Shown here: one piece after another, positions 17,389-26,436 of the stretch
Layout: each line of letters opens with the position of its first letter
Position numbering within the stretch: position 1 is the first letter of the stretch
Origin: Novosphingobium sp. PhB165
Lineage (GTDB): Bacteria > Pseudomonadota > Alphaproteobacteria > Sphingomonadales > Sphingomonadaceae
Reading direction: 5' to 3'
NCBI RefSeq assembly: GCF_004341845.1
Contig: NZ_SLVB01000005.1
Location: forward strand, 186,001 to 250,000
DNA length: 64,000 bases
Notes under the pieces: generated by a model
The model's input: the letters and a program-made list of their open reading frames with translations, nothing else
Databases searched by the model: none
What the model was told of the DNA's origin: nothing
Program-made: the position numbers and the translations under genes

Positions 17389-18432
17389 ATGGACGACAGG
17401 CATTATAGCCCGGGTAATCCGGCCGATTTCACCTATGGCAGTCCCGCTGACGGATCGCAGCGACAATCGCGCAGGCCGGGGCCCATGCCCAGGCTCACGA
17501 TTTTCGCCGACCGCGATCACGTGCGCGCCGCGATGCGTGAGGATGGGGCTGCGGCCGGGCTCTACGTTACCGACAGCGGGCTGAGCGAACTCGCGGACGA
17601 CTCGTTCGCCGATGGTGGGCTTATGCTGGGCGATGTAGTGCTCGTGGATTGTCCGCGCGCCGATGCCCGGACCATCGCCGCGCTGGCCCGGCTGGACATT
17701 CGCGTGGCGGACGCCGGGGTGCGGCTGATCGTCTCGACCAGCGTTGACGCGCTCGATGACGTCTTTGCCTGCATGGACTGTTCGAATCCGATCCTGCTGG
17801 TCGATCCCAGTCGCGGTGAGCGCGTCGTCGCGCTGGGCCGTGCGCTGGCCACGCTGTCGCAAGGCCGTGTGCGCGAGCTTTCCGAGGACGATCGGTTGAT
17901 GATCCTGCGGCTGACCGAGCAGGTCGGCGAAATCGCCGGCCGGATCGAGCGGCTGGCCCCTACCGGCCCAGCCGGGGTGGAATGGGGCCGCTCCAGCCGT
18001 GTTTCCGAGCCGACCGTTGCACCTTTCGTGGCGTCCCCCGTTCAGGTTGAGACCATGCAAGAGGTTCTCGAAAGGCCCGCACGGTTGCCGGAAGCACGAC
18101 TGGTGCGCAAGATCCTGCGCCAGCGCCAGTTACGGGGGCGGTTCATCGAGGGTGACCTGTTCGCCGATCCGGCGTGGGACATGCTGCTGGACCTCGCCGC
18201 CGCGCGGGTCGAGCGCAAGCAGGTTTCGGTGACCTCGCTCTGCATTGCCGCTGCCGTTCCGCCGACGACGGCGCTGCGATGGATCGGCCAGATGGTAGAA
18301 AACGGCCTGTTCCGCCGTGTCTGCGATGACAGTGACCGCCGCCGTGCCTTCATCGAGCTGACCGACAAGGCGGTGGATGCATTGGGCCGCTACTTCGGCG
18401 AAATCGGGCTGACGGCCCCAGCGCCAGTTTGA
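17389..18432 (+). CDS. Winged-helix (MarR-like) DNA-binding protein with receiver-like N-terminus
   Basis: 347 aa. Residues about 36-170 look like an alpha/beta domain without recognised catalytic residues (LTIFADRD..., VVLVDCPRADARTIAAL, IRLIVSTS-like strands), resembling a degenerate receiver fold. The C-terminal third is a winged helix: VTSLCIAAAVPPTTALRWIG as the recognition region, then ENGLFRRVCDDSDRRRAFIELTDKA, the wing of MarR-type regulators. A coiled region near residues 165-185 may dimerise. It stands alone with no partner kinase nearby. DNA binding is probable; target and signal are unknown. Confidence 0.72.
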   Translation: MDDRHYSPGNPADFTYGSPADGSQRQSRRPGPMPRLTIFADRDHVRAAMREDGAAAGLYVTDSGLSELADDSFADGGLMLGDVVLVDCPRADARTIAALARLDIRVADAGVRLIVSTSVDALDDVFACMDCSNPILLVDPSRGERVVALGRALATLSQGRVRELSEDDRLMILRLTEQVGEIAGRIERLAPTGPAGVEWGRSSRVSEPTVAPFVASPVQVETMQEVLERPARLPEARLVRKILRQRQLRGRFIEGDLFADPAWDMLLDLAAARVERKQVSVTSLCIAAAVPPTTALRWIGQMVENGLFRRVCDDSDRRRAFIELTDKAVDALGRYFGEIGLTAPAPV

Positions 18433-18454
18433 GGCAGGGCCGGTAGTTGTAATT

Positions 18455-18595
18455 CCTCCCCTGCAAGGGGAGGTGGCAGCGCCCATCCTGTTATTGGGGC
18501 GCTGACGGAGGGGTGTAACCGCCAGCGGTGATGCGCAACCGAGGGGGATACCCCTCCACCACCCTGCGGGCGGTCCCCCTCCCCCTAAGGGGGAG
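18455..18595. repeat. Multi-hairpin dispersed repeat of the sphingomonad/alphaproteobacterial type
   Basis: The element opens with a hairpin (CCTCCCC...GGGGAGG, 18455-18473) and closes with another (CTCCCCC-TAA-GGGGGAG, 18579-18595). A further stem lies inside (CAGCGCCC...GGGCGCTG near 18477-18504), as do GACGGAGGGG and CCCCTCCACCACC boxes. I recognise this layout from intergenic repeats common in alphaproteobacterial genomes. It fills most of the gap between two convergent genes and has no coding capacity. It is unrelated to the elements at 8.8, 34.9 and 51.7 kb. Confidence 0.75.
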
Positions 18596-18668
18596 GAGCA
18601 GGTAGCGAATTCGCCTGCAACACTGGTGTCGTCAGGATGGGTAGCGGGATCGTAATCCCACTCTCAAC

Positions 18669-19820
18669 TCAGCCGCGCGCCCTCTGGCGGATCAGCCTCA
18701 GATACGTATCCGCGACTTCCTGATTGATGCGGTCCCAGCTGAATTCCAGCGCGCGGTTTTCGCCGGCACGGCCGTGGGCTTCGCGCATTGCCGGGTCCTC
18801 GATGTAACCCTTGATCGCCTCGGCGAACTGATGGATCGCGCCCGGCGGGACAAGGCGGCCCGAGGCGCGGTCGTCGACGAGGCTCTGGCTGCCGGTGGCG
18901 GCGGCGGCGATCACAGGCAACCCGCAGGCCATCGCCTCCAGCGTGACATTGCCGAACGTCTCGGTGACCGAGGGGTTGAACAGCATGTCCATGCTGGCCA
19001 CCGCGCGGGCAAGGTCTTCGCCCTGCTGGAAGCCCACGAAGACGGCTTGCGGCAGGCGAGCCTCGAACCATTCGCGGGCCGGGCCTTCGCCCACCACCAG
19101 CACCCGGTGGGCAACGCCGCGCCGGGTGAGGTCGTCCAGGGTGTCCGAAAAGACGTCGAGGCCCTTTTCCATGACAAGGCGGCCGAGGAAGCCGATCGTC
19201 ACTTCGTTGTCGCCGATGCCCTTGGCGCGGCGCCAAGCAAGATCGCGGCGGGCGGGGTTGAAGATCTCGCGGTCAACGCCGCGCGACCAGATCGACACGT
19301 CGTAGTTCATGCGCTGTTCGCGCAGCAGTTGCGCCATCGATTCGGACGGCGCCACCAGCGCGTCGCAGCGGCGGTAGAAGCGGCGCAGGATCGCCTCGAT
19401 GAGCGGCTCGCCCCAGGCCATGTTGTAATACCGCAGGTAGGTTTCGAAGCGCGTGTGCACCGATGCCAGCACCGGCAGATGGCGATCGCGCGCCCATTTC
19501 AGCGCCTGATGTCCTACCGGATCGGGCGAGGAAAGGTGGACGACATGCGGCGCGAACGCCTCCAGATCGCGGCGCGCCTTGCCGGAGATCGCCAGCGGAA
19601 TGCGATATTCGGAACGGGTCGGGATCGGCAGCGAGCGGATTCCGACAAGGTCACCGGTGGGCTCGAAGGCGGGATTGGCGACGACCGGGGCGTAGACGCG
19701 CACTTGCGCGCCCTGCTTCAGCAGGTAGCCGACCAGTCGGTTGAGCGCCTGGTTGGCGCCGTCACGCACATAATTGTAGTTGCCCGAGAACAGGGCGATA
19801 CGAAGCTCGGCGATATCCAT
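18669..19820 (-). CDS. GT4-family glycosyltransferase
   Basis: A 383-aa GT-B glycosyltransferase. The N-terminal acceptor domain carries FSGNYNYVRDGANQALNRLV and HLSSPDPVGHQALKWA. The C-terminal donor domain has TIGFLGRLVMEKGLDVF and the EX7E motif (ETFGNVTLEAMACGLPV). Relatives are annotated as GDP-mannose-dependent alpha-mannosyltransferases or glycolipid transferases; donor and acceptor cannot be fixed here. The locus for GDP-mannose at the window start makes mannose a reasonable donor. ATG 19820 begins the conserved core; ATG 19835, directly after GGGGGAGG, is the alternative. Confidence 0.85.
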   Translation of the reverse strand: MDIAELRIALFSGNYNYVRDGANQALNRLVGYLLKQGAQVRVYAPVVANPAFEPTGDLVGIRSLPIPTRSEYRIPLAISGKARRDLEAFAPHVVHLSSPDPVGHQALKWARDRHLPVLASVHTRFETYLRYYNMAWGEPLIEAILRRFYRRCDALVAPSESMAQLLREQRMNYDVSIWSRGVDREIFNPARRDLAWRRAKGIGDNEVTIGFLGRLVMEKGLDVFSDTLDDLTRRGVAHRVLVVGEGPAREWFEARLPQAVFVGFQQGEDLARAVASMDMLFNPSVTETFGNVTLEAMACGLPVIAAAATGSQSLVDDRASGRLVPPGAIHQFAEAIKGYIEDPAMREAHGRAGENRALEFSWDRINQEVADTYLRLIRQRARG

Positions 19821-19973
19821 GATGGGGTGCCCCATAGCCTCCCCCACCCGGCTTGGCGAGTGCGGATCATGGAATGCCCCATGCAGCGTTCGGCACGTGG
19901 CGGCATCACCCTTTCAGCGATGCCGCCACGTGCGCGCATTCATTCTGGAACTACCGTCGCGACCCGAAGGCGA

Positions 19974-20474
19974 TCAGCGGTGCCAGTAGCCGCGACGATC
20001 GTCGTGGCCGCGATGGTCGTCATGCCCGCGATTGTCGTGGCGGTCCCGCCCCCAGGCATTGCCCCGGTGGTTGTCATAACGCTGGTAGTATCCGCGCCGG
20101 TCGTCATAGCGCCCGTAGCGGGCATCGTTGCGCCAGCTGGGGCCGTGGGCGCCGCGCCAGTAGGGGGCATAGTACCGGTCGTAATAACGATCCTGATAGT
20201 AGCGGCCCGGCGCGCCTTCATAGTAGTAGTAATAGCCCGGCCGATCGCGCACGGTCACGTAACGACGCGCGCCGTAGTAGCGCCGGTCGTAATAGTAGCG
20301 GTCGCCATGGTCGGCGATGGCCGCGCCAATGGCGAGGCCGAGGATCCCGGCGCCCACCGCGATGGCAGCGTCGTTGCCGCGACCGTAGTCCTGGGCCATG
20401 GCCGGGGCCGATGCGGTCAGGGCGGAGGCCGCGAGGGCCGCACCGAGTCCGAGATTTCTGAGCTTCACATTCAT
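19974..20474 (-). CDS. Exported Tyr/Arg/His-rich protein, paralogue A
   Basis: A 166-aa protein with a clean signal peptide (LGLGAALAASALTASAPAMA, cleavage after AMA-QD). A small glycine-zipper-like hydrophobic stretch (AIAVGAGILGLAIGAAIAD) follows, then about 110 residues dominated by Tyr, Arg, Asp, His and Gly, with YYYYYEG and HDDHRGHDD runs. It is paralogous to the gene at 20712: same order of signal, zipper and low-complexity tail. A GGGAG ribosome binding site precedes ATG 20474. RcnB-like or cell-surface proteins can look like this, but I cannot assign a function. His/Asp richness may bind metal; that is only a guess. Confidence 0.7.
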   Translation of the reverse strand: MNVKLRNLGLGAALAASALTASAPAMAQDYGRGNDAAIAVGAGILGLAIGAAIADHGDRYYYDRRYYGARRYVTVRDRPGYYYYYEGAPGRYYQDRYYDRYYAPYWRGAHGPSWRNDARYGRYDDRRGYYQRYDNHRGNAWGRDRHDNRGHDDHRGHDDRRGYWHR

Positions 20475-20603
20475 TTCATTGAACTCCCTATCCGGCCAAC
20501 CAGTTAACGGCGGTTCCGGTGGGCTTGGGTCTGTTTTGCCCGGGTGCCACTGAACCGATCGTGAACTTCACATTTCGCTTATGTTTCAGATTCGCCCCGG
20601 CCG

Positions 20604-20644
20604 AAAAAAAAAGACGCCCGGCCAGGAGGGAGGGCCGGGCGTCT
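20604..20644 (-). terminator. Strong rho-independent terminator
   Basis: A 12-bp stem (20612-20623 and 20633-20644) with a 9-nt loop. An unbroken A run on the plus strand (20604-20612) reads as a T run on the minus strand. It ends the transcript of the gene at 20712-21092 and separates the two paralogues. Confidence 0.9.
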
Positions 20645-20711
20645 CGTGGCTGCCGGGGGAGGGGTATTACCCGGCCGCTCGGTGGTCAGTGGTGCCGTCT
20701 ATGTTTACGGC

Positions 20712-21092
20712 TCAGTACCCGCGGCGGAAATCACCGCGATCGTGGTCGTATCCGCGACGGGCATCGGGACGGTCGTTCCGCTGGTAGCGGGCATATTCGT
20801 CCCGGCTGTGGCGGCGACCGTCATGGTCGTAGTACCAGCCGTCGCGATATTCCCAGCTGCTCCAGCTCGGCCCATAGGCGGTGCCGTAGGCGTAGCCCGG
20901 ATAGTCGCGGTAATGGTCATTGCCCGAGGCGACGATGGCGCCGAGTGCAAGGCCGATCACGCCGGCGCCGATGGCGACTGCAGCAGTGTTGTCGCCACCG
21001 CGACGATAGTCCTGGGCCATGGCCGGGGTTGCTGCGGCGAGTGCCGTTGCCGCCAGCGCGCCGGTAAGGCCGATCTTGCGCATAATGGTCAT
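20712..21092 (-). CDS. Exported Tyr/Arg/Asp-rich protein, paralogue B
   Basis: 126 aa with a signal peptide (LTGALAATALAAATPAMA, cleavage before QDYRRG), then the hydrophobic AVAIGAGVIGLALGAIVAS and a Tyr/Asp/Arg/Gly-rich tail (GYDHDRGDFRRGY at the end). An AAGGAG ribosome binding site sits eight bases before ATG 21092. It matches the organisation of the protein at 19974 and is followed by its own terminator, so the pair arose by duplication but is transcribed separately. No function recognised. Confidence 0.7.
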   Translation of the reverse strand: MTIMRKIGLTGALAATALAAATPAMAQDYRRGGDNTAAVAIGAGVIGLALGAIVASGNDHYRDYPGYAYGTAYGPSWSSWEYRDGWYYDHDGRRHSRDEYARYQRNDRPDARRGYDHDRGDFRRGY

Positions 21093-21251
21093 GGTTTTTG
21101 CTCCTTTCGTGGCGGAAGCATCCGGTTATTCGGAAGGTTTCCGCCATCTCTTGAAGCCTGTTCTACAAGGACCTGGCTGAACGGGATGGGAGCGGGTTCG
21201 GCAGATTCGGTTCAGGTTTGTACGAGATTGTATGAACACTTTTGCCCGAAG

Positions 21252-21689
21252 CTAGGCGAGAACCCGGCGTCCCCGCATCTGCACGGCGTACCAGAGCAGC
21301 GCCAGTCCCACGATCCAGATCACCACGCGCAAGGCGATTCCGGAGGGCGACCGTATCGCCGCGGGGGCATCCGAAACGAGCAGATAGACCTGATTGACCG
21401 CCAGTCCGACCAGCGAAAGCGCGAAGAAGGCCACGGCCCAGCGCGACCGCATCAGCAGCAGCAACGATCCCGCCAGCGCGCATCCGACGCCCATCGCCCA
21501 TCCGGCCATTGCCCATGTCGGGGTGGCGTCCAGCCAGTCCATCATGTCCGGCGGGACGGCGGCGAGCCAGTTCATGTCGCGCGTGACCGTCTTCCAGTAG
21601 TCCAGACAGGCCATGGCGCTCCACAGCGTGGCGGCCACGCCGATCACCCAGAAGTGCCACGGGGCGCGCGCTTGCGTGGATCCGGTCAT
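21252..21689 (-). CDS. Four-helix integral membrane protein, unknown function
   Basis: A 145-aa hydrophobic protein with about four membrane segments, beginning WHFWVIGVAATLWSAMACLDYW and ending VVIWIVGLALLWYAVQ before a basic C-terminus. ATG 21689 has GGGGAG about eight bases upstream, which decides it over the open frame to 21743. Similar sensor-less small membrane proteins occur widely in sphingomonads, I believe, without known function. It is divergent from rarA. Confidence 0.7.
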   Translation of the reverse strand: MTGSTQARAPWHFWVIGVAATLWSAMACLDYWKTVTRDMNWLAAVPPDMMDWLDATPTWAMAGWAMGVGCALAGSLLLLMRSRWAVAFFALSLVGLAVNQVYLLVSDAPAAIRSPSGIALRVVIWIVGLALLWYAVQMRGRRVLA

Positions 21690-21772
21690 CGTTGCTCTCC
21701 CCTGTGACGGCAACCTGCTACGCGTCCCGCAGGGCCGATGCAATTGCCGGTCGCAATTGCTAGATAGTCCCC

Positions 21773-23095
21773 ATGGCCGACCTTTTTGCCGACGATCTTC
21801 CGCCTTCGCGTGCCCCTGATGCTCCGGGTGAGGATGCCCCTCTTGCCGACCGGCTGCGGCCGCGCACGCTGGACGATGTGGTGGGGCAGGAGCACCTGAC
21901 CGGCCCCGAAGGCGCGATCGGCCGCATGGTGGTGGCGGGGCGGCTTTCCTCGATGATCCTCTGGGGCCCGCCGGGCACCGGCAAGACCAGTATCGCGCGC
22001 CTGCTGGCGGCGGCGGTGGGCATGCGCTTCGCGGCGGTCTCCGCCGTGTTCTCGGGCGTTGCCGATCTCAAGAAAGCCTTTGCGGAGGCGGATGTCGCCG
22101 CGCGGGCCGGGCAGCGCACGCTGCTGTTCGTGGACGAGATCCACCGCTTCAACCGGGCGCAGCAGGACGGTTTCCTGCCCTTCGTGGAGCGCGGCACGGT
22201 GACCCTTGTGGGCGCGACCACCGAGAATCCCAGCTTCGCGCTCAACGCCGCATTGCTCAGCCGCGCGCAAGTGCTGATCCTGCACCGCCTTGGCCCGGAG
22301 GCACTGGAGGCGCTGCTGGACAAGGCTGAGGCACTGGAAGGTCCGCTGCCGCTGGACGCCGATGCGCGTGCCGCACTGGTGGCTTCTGCCGATGGTGACG
22401 GGCGGTTCCTGCTCAATCAGGCCGAGACGCTCTATTCGGCCAACATTCCGAAGACGCTCGATCCGGCGGGGCTGGGCGCGTTCCTGCAACGCCGCGTGGC
22501 AGTCTACGACAAGGATCGGGACGGGCATTACAACCTGATCTCGGCCCTGCACAAATCGCTGCGCGGGTCCGACCCGCAGGCCGCGCTTTACTACATGGCG
22601 CGGATGCTGACGGCGGGCGAGGAGCCGCTCTACGTGCTGCGCCGGCTCGTGCGGTTCGCCAGCGAGGATGTCGGGCTGGCCGATCCGCAGGCGCTGGTCC
22701 AGTGCCTTGCCGCCAAGGACGCCTACGAGTTCCTCGGCTCGCCCGAAGGCGAACTGGCGATCGTGCAGGCCTGCCTCTACCTGGCCACCGCGCCCAAATC
22801 GAACGCGGCCTATACGGCGTTCAAGTCCTCGTTCCGTAGCGCGCGGGAGACCGGCTCGCTGGCCCCGCCCGCCAATATCCTGAATGCGCCGACCAAGCTG
22901 ATGAAGGACATCGGCTACGGCAAGGACTATGCCTACGACCACGATGCGCCGGACGGCTTTTCCGGCGACAATTACTGGCCCGAGGGCATGGAGCCGCAGA
23001 CGTACTACCAGCCCGTCGAACGCGGGTTCGAGCGCGAGGTGCTGAAGCGCATGGAGTGGTGGGACCGCAAGCGCACCGAGCGCCGGGGCGAGTGA
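21773..23095 (+). CDS. rarA: RarA/MgsA replication-associated recombination AAA+ ATPase
   Basis: 440 aa, acting at stalled replication forks with SSB and polymerase. Walker A WGPPGTGKTS is at residues 64-73, Walker B LLFVDEIHRFN near 118, sensor 1 GATTENPSF, and the C-terminal MgsA tetramerisation region ends KDYAYDHDAPDGFSG...YY. The first of three closely spaced genes (7-bp gap, then 4-nt overlap), so it probably heads an operon with a YjbR protein and a DUF429-like protein. Confidence 0.95.
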   Translation: MADLFADDLPPSRAPDAPGEDAPLADRLRPRTLDDVVGQEHLTGPEGAIGRMVVAGRLSSMILWGPPGTGKTSIARLLAAAVGMRFAAVSAVFSGVADLKKAFAEADVAARAGQRTLLFVDEIHRFNRAQQDGFLPFVERGTVTLVGATTENPSFALNAALLSRAQVLILHRLGPEALEALLDKAEALEGPLPLDADARAALVASADGDGRFLLNQAETLYSANIPKTLDPAGLGAFLQRRVAVYDKDRDGHYNLISALHKSLRGSDPQAALYYMARMLTAGEEPLYVLRRLVRFASEDVGLADPQALVQCLAAKDAYEFLGSPEGELAIVQACLYLATAPKSNAAYTAFKSSFRSARETGSLAPPANILNAPTKLMKDIGYGKDYAYDHDAPDGFSGDNYWPEGMEPQTYYQPVERGFEREVLKRMEWWDRKRTERRGE

Positions 23096-23102
23096 GGCGG
23101 CG

Positions 23103-23474
23103 GTGACAGGCTTTGCCGACTGGGATGCAGTCGTCGCCCATGCGCTTTCGCTGGAGGGCACCGTGCTGAGCACCAGTTACGGCAAACCCGCTGTGAAAGT
23201 CGCGGCGAACGGGCGTTCGTTTCTGGCGGTCGGGCATGAGCCGGAAAGTTCGTTCGTCTTGCAGGTGGACCTCGACACCGTCGAGATGCTCATGGCCACC
23301 GAGCCCGAGACTTACCGGCAGACCCCGCACTATCAGGGCTGGCCCGCCGTGCTCGTGCGCTTCGGGCCCTCCGATCCGGAGCGTGTCGCGGCGATGATCG
23401 CGCTGGCCCGCGATCAGGCGGCGACGCGCAAACCGGCGCGGCCCAAAGGCAAGCGCCAAAGGGCAGGGGGGTGA
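23103..23474 (+). CDS. MmcQ/YjbR-family protein
   Basis: 123 aa, GTG start. The YjbR-like fold is indicated by an N-terminal helix (WDAVVAHALSLEG), the STSYGKPAVKV strand, and the C-terminal YQGWPAVLVRFG. These small cytoplasmic proteins have a CyaY-like fold and are often called DNA-binding; their function is poorly defined. The tail is basic (RKPARPKGKRQR). Its TGA overlaps the next GTG by four bases, pointing to coupled translation with the DUF429-like gene. Confidence 0.82.
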   Translation: MTGFADWDAVVAHALSLEGTVLSTSYGKPAVKVAANGRSFLAVGHEPESSFVLQVDLDTVEMLMATEPETYRQTPHYQGWPAVLVRFGPSDPERVAAMIALARDQAATRKPARPKGKRQRAGG

Positions 23475-24358
23475 GCCCGCGCTTCCGGCATTTCATGGCG
23501 ATCGACTGGTCCGGCGCGCTGGGTCCGCGCCAGAAGGGTATTGCCGTGGCCCTCTGCGGTCTGGACGGCGCGCCGGTGCTGCTGCGTCCGGCGGGTCACG
23601 CGCATTGGTCGCGCGAGGACGTGCTGGCCTTGCTGCGCGATGGACTGCCGGAGGACACGCTGGTCGGGCTCGACCTTGGCGTGTCGCTGCCCTTTGCCGA
23701 TGCCGGGGCTTTCTTTCCCGGCTGGGCCCAGAGCCCCGCCGATGCCCGCGCGCTCTGGGCCATGATCGACGCGATCTGCGCGGCGGACGAGCATCTTTGC
23801 GCCACCAGCTTCGTCGATCATCCCGATCTGAGCGCCTATTTCCGTCGTCACGGCGGGCGCGAGGGGGCGCGGTTCCACTTGCCCGATGCGCGCCACCGTC
23901 GGGGCCGAATGCGCGTGACCGAGGAAGCGCAGGCGCGCGCGGGCTGCAAGCCGTACTCGAACTTCAACCTTGTCGGCGCGGCGCAAGTCGGCAAGTCCAG
24001 CCTTACCGGGATGCGGCTGCTCCACCGGCTGGGCGGAGCGGTGCCGGTCTGGCCGGTCGATCCGCTGCCGGAAAGCGGATCGGTAGTGACCGAGATATAC
24101 ACGACGCTCGCCGCCGTGGCCGCAGGACGCTCGGCCGGGCGCGCCAAGATGACCGATTACGCCGCGCTCAACGCTGCGCTGGCCGTGTTGGGATCGCCGC
24201 CCGTGGCAGGGGAAGGGCTCATCGACGATCACAGCGCCGATGCCTTGCTCACTGCCGCGTGGCTGCGCACCGCCGCGCCGCGCGCAGACTTGTGGAAACC
24301 CGCCGGAATGACCCCGGAACTCGCCCGTACCGAGGGCTGGACCTTCGGCGCGCTCTGA
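23471..24358 (+). CDS. DUF429-like protein (RNase H-like fold), unknown function
   Basis: 295 aa, GTG start within a GTGA overlap of the preceding stop. An N-terminal AIDWSGALG with a strand-ending aspartate, an internal VGLDLGVSLPF, and a C-terminal DDHSADALLTAAWLR place acidic residues as in DUF429/RNase H-like proteins. There is no signal peptide. The function is unknown; a nucleic-acid role fits the operon with rarA but is only inference from position. Confidence 0.65.
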   Translation: MSPRFRHFMAIDWSGALGPRQKGIAVALCGLDGAPVLLRPAGHAHWSREDVLALLRDGLPEDTLVGLDLGVSLPFADAGAFFPGWAQSPADARALWAMIDAICAADEHLCATSFVDHPDLSAYFRRHGGREGARFHLPDARHRRGRMRVTEEAQARAGCKPYSNFNLVGAAQVGKSSLTGMRLLHRLGGAVPVWPVDPLPESGSVVTEIYTTLAAVAAGRSAGRAKMTDYAALNAALAVLGSPPVAGEGLIDDHSADALLTAAWLRTAAPRADLWKPAGMTPELARTEGWTFGAL

Positions 24359-24429
24359 CGCACAACCTTGCCCATCACGGCGCGCCCGGCCGGGCGCAGC
24401 CTTAAAATGGACAGGGATCGCTCGAAGAC

Positions 24430-26166
24430 ATGAAGCACACGCTGCTGGCAGGTATGGCCTGCCTCGCTCTCGCCGTTGGCGCGGGGGCCGCATCCGCCCA
24501 GGCACCCGCCAATCCGACTCCGGTTACCGCTGCCATGGGCACGCCCGCCACGCCGTGGAAGGCCTATGTCGGCAAGACGCTCGACGCATGGATGGCGCAG
24601 GACCCGGCTTTCGCGATTTACCAGGGCGCGCACCAGTTCGACGGCAAGCTGCCTGACTGGAGCGCGGCCGGGCTCAAGGCCCGCGCCGACTTCCTGCGCG
24701 GCGTGATCGCGGACTCGGGCAAGTTCACCGACCTCTCGGCCGCCGACCGGTTCGAGCGTGACTATCTGGTGCAAGTCGCCAAGGGCCAGCTGTTCTGGCT
24801 GGTCGATGCCGACAAGCCGCACAACAATCCCGGCTACTACATCGAGAACGGCCTCGACCCGAACGTCTATGTCAGCCGCGACTATGCGGACAAGCCGACG
24901 CGGATGAAGGCGATGATCGCCTTCTTCAACGCCGTTCCCAAGGCCGCCACGCAGATTCGCGGCAACCTGAAGACCGCGATGCCCGCCAGCTTCATCAAGC
25001 TGGGCGTCGCCGGATTCAAGGGCTTTGCCGAATACTACCGGGGCGACGCCCGCGCCGCCTTCACCGATGTGAAGGATGCAAAGCTTCAGGCCGAATTCAA
25101 GGCGAGTTCGGAGGCCGCCGCCCAGTCCATGCAGGGCTTGGCCGACTGGCTGGCCAAGGCGACGCCGACGCAGGACTTCGCGATGGGCGCGGACCGCTTC
25201 TCGCGCATGCTGGCGGCGACCGAGGCCGTCGATGCCCCGCTCGACCAACTCGAAGCCGTGGGCCGCGCCGACCTCAAGCGCAATCAGGACCTGCTGAAGG
25301 CGGCCTGCGCCGAATATGCGCCCGGCAAGGACATCGCCGGCTGCTTCGACAAGATGCGCGCGGACAAGCCCGACGGCGGCCCCGTCACTGAGGCGCGCAA
25401 GGAAATCCCCGACCTCACCGCCTTCGTGCGCCAGCATGACATCGTGACGATCCCCGGCACCGAGCAGGCGAAGGTGGAGGAAAGCCCGCCCTACAACCGC
25501 CAGAACTCGGCCTATATCGATCCGGCGGGGCCGCTCGATAAGGGCATCGCCTCTGTCTACTACATCTCGCCGCCCGATCCGGCGTGGTCGCAGCAGATGC
25601 AGCAGGACTACATTCCGGGGAAGAACGACCTGCTGTTCACCTCGGTCCATGAGGTGATGCCGGGACACTTCCTGCAGTTCCTCCACTCGAACCGCTCGCC
25701 TTCGTGGGTGGGCCGCCTGTTCGTCGGCTATGCCTTTGCCGAGGGCTGGGCGCACTATGCCGAGGAAATGATGTGGGATGCGGGTCTCGGCAACGGGGAC
25801 GCGGGTGTCCACGTCGGCCAGCTTTCCAACGCGCTGCTGCGCAATTGCCGCTACCTCTCGGCCATCGGCCTGCATGCGCGCGGGATGACGCAGGAGCAAT
25901 CCAAGCGCATGTTCATGACCGAGTGCTACCAAGACGAAGGCACTGCCGAACAGCAGGCTGCACGCGGCACCTACGATCCGGCCTATCTCAACTATACGCT
26001 GGGCAAGCTGATGATCCGCAAGCTGCGCGATGACTGGACCGCCACGCGCGGCGGCCGTGCGGCATGGAAGCCGTTCCACGACGAATTCCTCAGCTACGGC
26101 GGCCCGCCGATTCCGCTGGTTCGTCAGGCGATGATGAACGAAGACGCCCCGCACGCGGTATTCTGA
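24430..26166 (+). CDS. DUF885-family exported putative metallopeptidase
   Basis: 578 aa with a signal peptide (LLAGMACLALAVGAGAASA). The DUF885 domain follows, with a HEVMPGH motif at residues 407-413 and a downstream FAEGWAHYAEEM, the two together giving the His/Glu metal ligands seen in this family. FMTECYQDEGTAEQQ and YTLGKLMIRKLR are typical closing blocks. Relatives are thought to be zinc peptidases; the substrate is unknown. It lies just upstream of tRNA-Thr and is probably monocistronic. Confidence 0.88.
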   Translation: MKHTLLAGMACLALAVGAGAASAQAPANPTPVTAAMGTPATPWKAYVGKTLDAWMAQDPAFAIYQGAHQFDGKLPDWSAAGLKARADFLRGVIADSGKFTDLSAADRFERDYLVQVAKGQLFWLVDADKPHNNPGYYIENGLDPNVYVSRDYADKPTRMKAMIAFFNAVPKAATQIRGNLKTAMPASFIKLGVAGFKGFAEYYRGDARAAFTDVKDAKLQAEFKASSEAAAQSMQGLADWLAKATPTQDFAMGADRFSRMLAATEAVDAPLDQLEAVGRADLKRNQDLLKAACAEYAPGKDIAGCFDKMRADKPDGGPVTEARKEIPDLTAFVRQHDIVTIPGTEQAKVEESPPYNRQNSAYIDPAGPLDKGIASVYYISPPDPAWSQQMQQDYIPGKNDLLFTSVHEVMPGHFLQFLHSNRSPSWVGRLFVGYAFAEGWAHYAEEMMWDAGLGNGDAGVHVGQLSNALLRNCRYLSAIGLHARGMTQEQSKRMFMTECYQDEGTAEQQAARGTYDPAYLNYTLGKLMIRKLRDDWTATRGGRAAWKPFHDEFLSYGGPPIPLVRQAMMNEDAPHAVF

Positions 26167-26260
26167 ACCGGGGTATCAAGAAAACCACTGGACCGGCGCC
26201 CCTGCCTCGCGGTAAGGGCGCCGGACTTGTTTCGCGGGGCACCCTAGTCGAGGCACAAGG

Positions 26261-26336
<76 letters not shown>

Positions 26337-26436
26337 CCGCCTTCCAGACGTTTAGCGCAATTCCTGTGCGGGTTTCTCACAATTGATGCGATGCGGCATT
26401 GTTCGCACTCTGCGGTGGTTTCGCAGGAGTAGACGC

